The position numbers and the translations under genes are program-made. Under the pieces are notes generated by a model that saw only the letters and a list, made by a program, of their open reading frames with translations, ran no database searches and had not been told where the DNA came from. 64,000 nt of DNA from Bog-756 sp963756515 (GTDB lineage: Bacteria > Actinomycetota > Acidimicrobiia > Acidimicrobiales > RAAP-2): NCBI GenBank assembly GCA_963756515.1, contig CAVWNV010000007.1, positions 372,001-436,000 on the forward strand, read 5' to 3'. This document shows, in pieces, positions 60,416 through 64,000 of this stretch. How positions within the stretch are numbered: the stretch's first letter is position 1; the number at the start of each line of letters is the position of its first letter.

Positions 60416-61585
60416 GTGAAACTCGCTGTTGTCAGAGAGTCGCAACCCGGCGAGGACCGAGTTGCGGTCGTCCCCGAGGTGGCCGCCAAGCTGGCCCGGA
60501 CCGGCATCGAGGTGGTGGTGGAGGCGGGAGCGGGCGAAGCGGCCCGGTTCCCCGACGATGCCTACCGTGAGGCCGGTGCCACCGTCCTCGACTCCGCCGC
60601 CGCCACCCTGGCCGGCGCCTCTGTCGTGGCCCGGGTCCAGCCTCCGACGCTCGGGGAGGTGGCTGCTCTTCCCGACGGGATCTCGCTGATCAGCTTCCTC
60701 CAGCCGGTGGCCTCGGCCGAGACGGTCAAGGCTCTGGCGGCCAAGGGCGCCACCGTCTACAGCCTCGACCTGCTTCCCCGCATCAGCCGGGCCCAGTCCA
60801 TGGACGCGCTCTCGTCCCAGGCCACCGTGGCCGGCTACCGGGCCGGTCTCTCGGCCGCTGAACACCTGGCCAAGTTCTTCCCCATGTTCATGACGGCGGC
60901 GGGCACCGTCCCACCGGCCAAGGTCCTGGTGATGGGAGCCGGTGTGGCCGGACTCCAGGCCATCGCCACGGCCCGGCGGCTGGGCGCGGTGGTGCGCGCC
61001 TACGACGTGAGGGCCGCAGCCAAGGAAGAGGTGCAGAGTCTCGGGGCCAAGTTCGTCGAGCTCGACATCGCCGCCCAGGAGGGCTCCGGTGGGTACGCCA
61101 AGGAGCAGACGGCGGAGGAGTTGGCCAGGCAGCAGGAACAGCTGGCGGCCGAGGTGGCCGCGTCCGATGTCGTCATCACCACGGCGCAGATTCCCGGCCG
61201 CAGGGCCCCGGTCCTGGTGACCACGGCCATGGTCGAGGGCATGTCGGAGGGAGCGGTGATCGTGGACATGGCGGCGGACTCGGGCGGCAACTGTGAGGTT
61301 TCGGTAGCCGGCGAGGACGTGGTCCACCACGGGGTGACCGTGGTGGGTCTCAGCAACCCGCCGGCCTCGATGCCGACCCACGCCAGCTTCCTGTACGCCC
61401 GCAACATCGCCAACTTCTTGGGCCTCCTGGTCACGGACGGAGCACTGGCACCCGACTTCGGGGACGAGATCGTGGCCGGCACCTGCGTGGTCCGGGACGG
61501 CGCCATCGTGCACGGACCGACGGCGGAGGCCCTGGGGGTGCCGGTGCAATCGTTGGATTCGGAATCGAAGGGGACGAGCTCATGA
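60416..61585 (+). CDS. pntAA: NAD(P) transhydrogenase, alpha subunit part 1
   Basis: NAD(H)-binding component (domain I) of the proton-translocating transhydrogenase, which couples the proton gradient to NADPH formation. It has 389 residues. It begins MKLAVVRESQPGEDRVAVVP and has the Rossmann motif VLVMGAGVAGLQAIATARRLGA near 165-186, followed by VVRAYDVRAAAKEEVQSLGA. The TTAQIPGRRAPVL segment is typical. The start is a GTG at 60416; an upstream TATACC (60403-60408) would give a nearly leaderless message. Its stop overlaps the ATG of pntAB. Confidence 0.95.
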   Translation: MKLAVVRESQPGEDRVAVVPEVAAKLARTGIEVVVEAGAGEAARFPDDAYREAGATVLDSAAATLAGASVVARVQPPTLGEVAALPDGISLISFLQPVASAETVKALAAKGATVYSLDLLPRISRAQSMDALSSQATVAGYRAGLSAAEHLAKFFPMFMTAAGTVPPAKVLVMGAGVAGLQAIATARRLGAVVRAYDVRAAAKEEVQSLGAKFVELDIAAQEGSGGYAKEQTAEELARQQEQLAAEVAASDVVITTAQIPGRRAPVLVTTAMVEGMSEGAVIVDMAADSGGNCEVSVAGEDVVHHGVTVVGLSNPPASMPTHASFLYARNIANFLGLLVTDGALAPDFGDEIVAGTCVVRDGAIVHGPTAEALGVPVQSLDSESKGTSS

Positions 61586-61938
61586 GCACCGGAATTCTCG
61601 AGTTCCTGACGGTCTTCGTGTTGGCCGCATTCGTGGGTATCGAGGTCATCAACGCCGTACCCAGCATCCTCCACACCCCGCTGATGTCGGGCAGCAACGC
61701 CATCCACGGCATCGTGCTGGTGGGAACCATCCTGATCATGGGCAGCGCCCATGGGACCGTGCAGATCACCCTGGCGTTCTTCGCCGTGCTGTTGGCCACG
61801 CTCAACATCGTCGGCGGGTTCGTCGTCACCGACCGCATGCTGGAGATGTTCAAGGCCAAGCCGGCCGAGCGCGCCCCCAAGCGGGGGGAGGGACCGGCTG
61901 ACGGCTCCGACCGCGGTGCCGGTGGTGATGCAACATGA
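61582..61938 (+). CDS. pntAB: NAD(P) transhydrogenase, alpha subunit part 2
   Basis: Small membrane subunit of 118 residues carrying part of the proton channel (domain II). Three membrane spans can be seen: FLTVFVLAAFVGIEVINAV, IHGIVLVGTILIMG and ITLAFFAVLLATLNIVGGFVV. The VTDRMLEMF ending is typical, followed by a short charged tail. It overlaps both neighbours by four bases (ATGA), so the three pnt genes are translated together. Confidence 0.95.
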   Translation: MSTGILEFLTVFVLAAFVGIEVINAVPSILHTPLMSGSNAIHGIVLVGTILIMGSAHGTVQITLAFFAVLLATLNIVGGFVVTDRMLEMFKAKPAERAPKRGEGPADGSDRGAGGDAT

Positions 61939-63335
61939 CCCTCAACACCTGGATCGACCTGGTCTATCTGCTGGCCGCCATCGGGTTCATCCTGGCCCTC
62001 AAGGGACTCAGCTCACCCAAGCAGGCCCGTAACGGAAATCTGCTGGCGGCCGTGGCCGCGGCGGTGGCGGTGGGCATGACCTTCGCCTATCCCCAGGTGC
62101 GGGCCCACAGCCTCAACCTGGTGCTGACGCTGGTGGCCATGGCCATCGGTGCGGCCGTGGCCGTGCCGGCGGCACGGCGGGTCAAGATGACGGCGATGCC
62201 ACAGATGGTGGCCATCTTCAACGGGGTGGGCGGCGGCGCGGCGGCGCTGGTGTCCATCGTGGTGTTCCTCATCGAGGCTCCGGCCAAGCCGGCCACCTAC
62301 CGCATCGCCGAGGTCCTCTTCGGCGTGCTGGTCGGGTGCGTGTCGTTCGCCGGCAGCGCCATCGCCTTCGCCAAACTGCAGGAGCTGATGACCGGTCGCC
62401 CGGTCACCTATCCGGCCCAACAGGTGATCAACGCCGTCGTGGCCGTGGCCATCGTGGGGCTGGCCGTCGGCACCCTGGTCACCGGCAGCGTTCCCCTGCT
62501 CGTGGCCACAGCCCTGCTCTCACTGGTGCTGGGTGTGATCTTCGTGCTTCCGATCGGCGGTGCGGACGTACCCGTGCTCATCTCCCTCCTCAACTCCTTC
62601 ACCGGGTTGGCCGTGGCGGCGTCGGGGTTCACCCTCAACAACAATCTGCTCATCATCGCCGGCACGCTGGTGGGTGCGTCCGGGATCCTCCTGACCCGGA
62701 TGATGTCCAAGGCCATGGGCCGGTCGTTGGCCAACGTGCTCTTCAGCGCCTTCGGCTCGGTGGTGACGGCCACCGGCGGCGCCGACGGCTCGGGCGAGAC
62801 CCGGACGGTGAGGTCGGGCACGCCCGAGGACATCGGGGTGCTGTTGGCCTACGCCCGCAAAGTGGTCATCATCCCCGGTTACGGGTTGGCTGTGGCCCAG
62901 GCCCAGCACACGGCCCGGGAGCTCGCCGACCTGTTGATGGAGCGAGGCGTCGAGGTCTTCTACGCCATCCACCCCGTGGCCGGGCGGATGCCGGGCCACA
63001 TGAACGTGCTCCTGGCCGAGGCCAACGTCCCCTACGACGAGCTCAAGGAGATGGACGAGGCCAACCCGGAGATGGCCACCGCCGATGTGGCCCTGGTGGT
63101 CGGGGCCAATGACACGGTCAACCCGGCAGCCAAGAACACACCCGGAAGCCCGATCTACGGGATGCCGATCATCAACGCCGACGAGGCGGAGAACATCGTG
63201 TTCCTCAAGCGGTCCATGCGCCCGGGCTTCGCCGGCATCGACAACGACCTGCTCTTCGACGACAAGACCACGTTGTTGTTCGGGGACGCCAAGGACACCC
63301 TGACCAAGCTGGTGGCCGCGGTCAAGGACGCGTAG
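61935..63335 (+). CDS. pntB: NAD(P) transhydrogenase, beta subunit
   Basis: A 466-residue subunit with an N-terminal membrane part of about eight or nine spans (domain II, residues ~1-260) and a C-terminal NADP(H)-binding domain III. Domain II includes ARRVKMTAMPQMVAIFNGVGGGAAAL. Domain III has VVIIPGYGLAVAQAQHTARELADLL near 310-334, then FYAIHPVAGRMPGHMNVLLAEA and DVALVVGANDTVNPAA. Together with pntAA and pntAB it forms the full enzyme in the cytoplasmic membrane. Confidence 0.96.
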   Translation: MTLNTWIDLVYLLAAIGFILALKGLSSPKQARNGNLLAAVAAAVAVGMTFAYPQVRAHSLNLVLTLVAMAIGAAVAVPAARRVKMTAMPQMVAIFNGVGGGAAALVSIVVFLIEAPAKPATYRIAEVLFGVLVGCVSFAGSAIAFAKLQELMTGRPVTYPAQQVINAVVAVAIVGLAVGTLVTGSVPLLVATALLSLVLGVIFVLPIGGADVPVLISLLNSFTGLAVAASGFTLNNNLLIIAGTLVGASGILLTRMMSKAMGRSLANVLFSAFGSVVTATGGADGSGETRTVRSGTPEDIGVLLAYARKVVIIPGYGLAVAQAQHTARELADLLMERGVEVFYAIHPVAGRMPGHMNVLLAEANVPYDELKEMDEANPEMATADVALVVGANDTVNPAAKNTPGSPIYGMPIINADEAENIVFLKRSMRPGFAGIDNDLLFDDKTTLLFGDAKDTLTKLVAAVKDA

Positions 63336-63341
63336 GCGGAC

Positions 63342-64000
63342 TCAGGCCGGATCGCTGAGCTCTTCCGCCTCGGTGACGGTCGCGGCGCCGGTGGCCACCT
63401 TGGCGAAGACCATGACCCCCTGGCTGGTGGGTCGGGTCGAGAGGACCGTCACCCCCACGGTGCCCTGGTCCACCAGGTGGGTGGCATCGTTGACCACGAC
63501 CATGTCCCCATTGGGCAGATAGCCGATGGCTTGGCGGGGCTGACGTCCCTCCCGGATCAGCTCCACCTCGAGCCGCTCCCCGGGCAGATGGTCGGGGCTC
63601 AATCCGTGGGCCACCTCGCGGAAGTCGACGACCGAGACATCCCAGCGCGACGCCTCGTCGACGACGGCGCTCGAGCAGGTGCCGATGCGGAGGCCTACCC
63701 GCCGGGCCACGGTGAGCAGCTTGATGACCAGATCGTCCACCTCGGGGACCTCGTCCCTGGCCACGTGCACGGGGACGTTCATTTCCCGGAGGGCTTCGAT
63801 CGACTCCAGGCCCTTGCGGGCCCGACGTGAGCTGACCGGGTCGGGAGCTTCGGCCACCGATCGGATGTGATCGATGACGAATTGGGGGATGACCAGACCG
63901 CCGGGCAACAGCCCGCTGCGACCCAGCACCATCAGGTACCGGTCCATGATGGCCGAGCCGTCCACGAGCAGACGCGTGGCCCTGGGGTGGGGTGGGCTGC
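63342..64000 (-). CDS. PIN/TRAM-domain protein (YacL-like), 5' end outside the window
   Basis: The frame runs off the right edge, so the N-terminus is missing; a GTG at 63965 exists, but the coding text continues upstream as HPRATRLLVDGSAIMDR, where VDGSAIMD is the first acidic strand of a PIN nuclease-like domain. Other PIN residues lie in ARDEVPEVDDLVIKLLTVAR. A C-terminal TRAM domain follows: LPGERLEVELIREGRQPRQAIGYLPNGDMVVVNDA. Such proteins usually have several N-terminal membrane spans, which would be beyond 64000. It converges with pntB. The role is probably RNA-related but unproven. Confidence 0.85.
   Translation of the reverse strand, partial: SPPHPRATRLLVDGSAIMDRYLMVLGRSGLLPGGLVIPQFVIDHIRSVAEAPDPVSSRRARKGLESIEALREMNVPVHVARDEVPEVDDLVIKLLTVARRVGLRIGTCSSAVVDEASRWDVSVVDFREVAHGLSPDHLPGERLEVELIREGRQPRQAIGYLPNGDMVVVNDATHLVDQGTVGVTVLSTRPTSQGVMVFAKVATGAATVTEAEELSDPA

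Overview
The window comes from a chromosome of a high-GC Gram-positive bacterium. Many genes start with GTG, adjacent genes often share ATGA or GTGA overlaps, and several promoters sit so close to the start codon that the mRNA would be nearly leaderless. Two secreted proteins are built from tandem 42-residue units of the GYWLVASDGGVFSFGDA type, which I associate with the actinobacterial class Acidimicrobiia. The proton-pumping transhydrogenase is split into three genes, and there is a mycobacterial-like steroid ring-degradation cluster. Acidimicrobiia is my inference; no 16S rRNA gene is present to confirm it.

Layout. 0-0.6 kb: a GGCACC hexanucleotide tract and tRNA-Arg(CCG), divergent from argS. 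0.6-11.5 kb: a housekeeping block on the + strand: argS-lysA-hom-thrC, then rho, rpmE, prfA-prmC-tsaC and a universal stress protein. 12-16 kb: leuB-ilvE-cimA, a branched-chain amino-acid operon preceded by an apparent attenuator (leaderless 16-codon leader peptide, hairpin, intrinsic terminator). 16-19.4 kb: a hypothetical protein, an epoxide-hydrolase-like enzyme, a small WYPP-motif protein and an acyl-CoA dehydrogenase. 19.4-29.2 kb: an accessory-looking stretch with an ECF sigma factor and membrane partner, small lipoproteins, a MetF-like reductase, a frameshifted sulfatase, a methyltransferase, a chromate transporter and membrane proteins. 29.3-33.3 kb: acetyl-CoA synthetase, a channel-like membrane protein and a small acetyltransferase. 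33.4-49.8 kb: lipid and CoA-ester metabolism (two thiolases, crotonase, thioesterase, acyl-CoA ligase, SDRs, a pair of acyl-CoA dehydrogenases of which one is frameshifted), interleaved with two repeat-bearing secreted proteins and a GDSL-type protein. 49.8-54.2 kb: a large PAS-GGDEF-EAL protein and a ketosynthase. 54.5-59.2 kb: the ipdC-ipdB-ipdA-echA20 operon divergent from an SDR. 59.4-63.3 kb: an EAL protein and pntAA-pntAB-pntB. The window ends inside a PIN/TRAM protein gene.

How the genes fit together. leuB, ilvE and cimA supply three steps of isoleucine synthesis from pyruvate by the citramalate route, and the leader peptide ends in Val-Phe-Ile-Ile-Asp just before its stop, which suggests isoleucine-responsive attenuation. 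The ipdABC/echA20 set matches the mycobacterial genes that open the last steroid rings. Two palindromes fitting the mycobacterial KstR consensus lie upstream of one thiolase and between the acyl-CoA ligase and its divergent SDR. A second shared inverted repeat (TCTGAC-N5-GTCAGA type) lies in the two divergent promoter regions at 48.5 and 58.2 kb, so these genes probably form one or two regulons for steroid-like or fatty-acid substrates. Both EAL-domain genes carry sigma-28 (FliA/WhiG) type promoter sequences, which suggests c-di-GMP turnover is tied to a motility or developmental programme encoded elsewhere.
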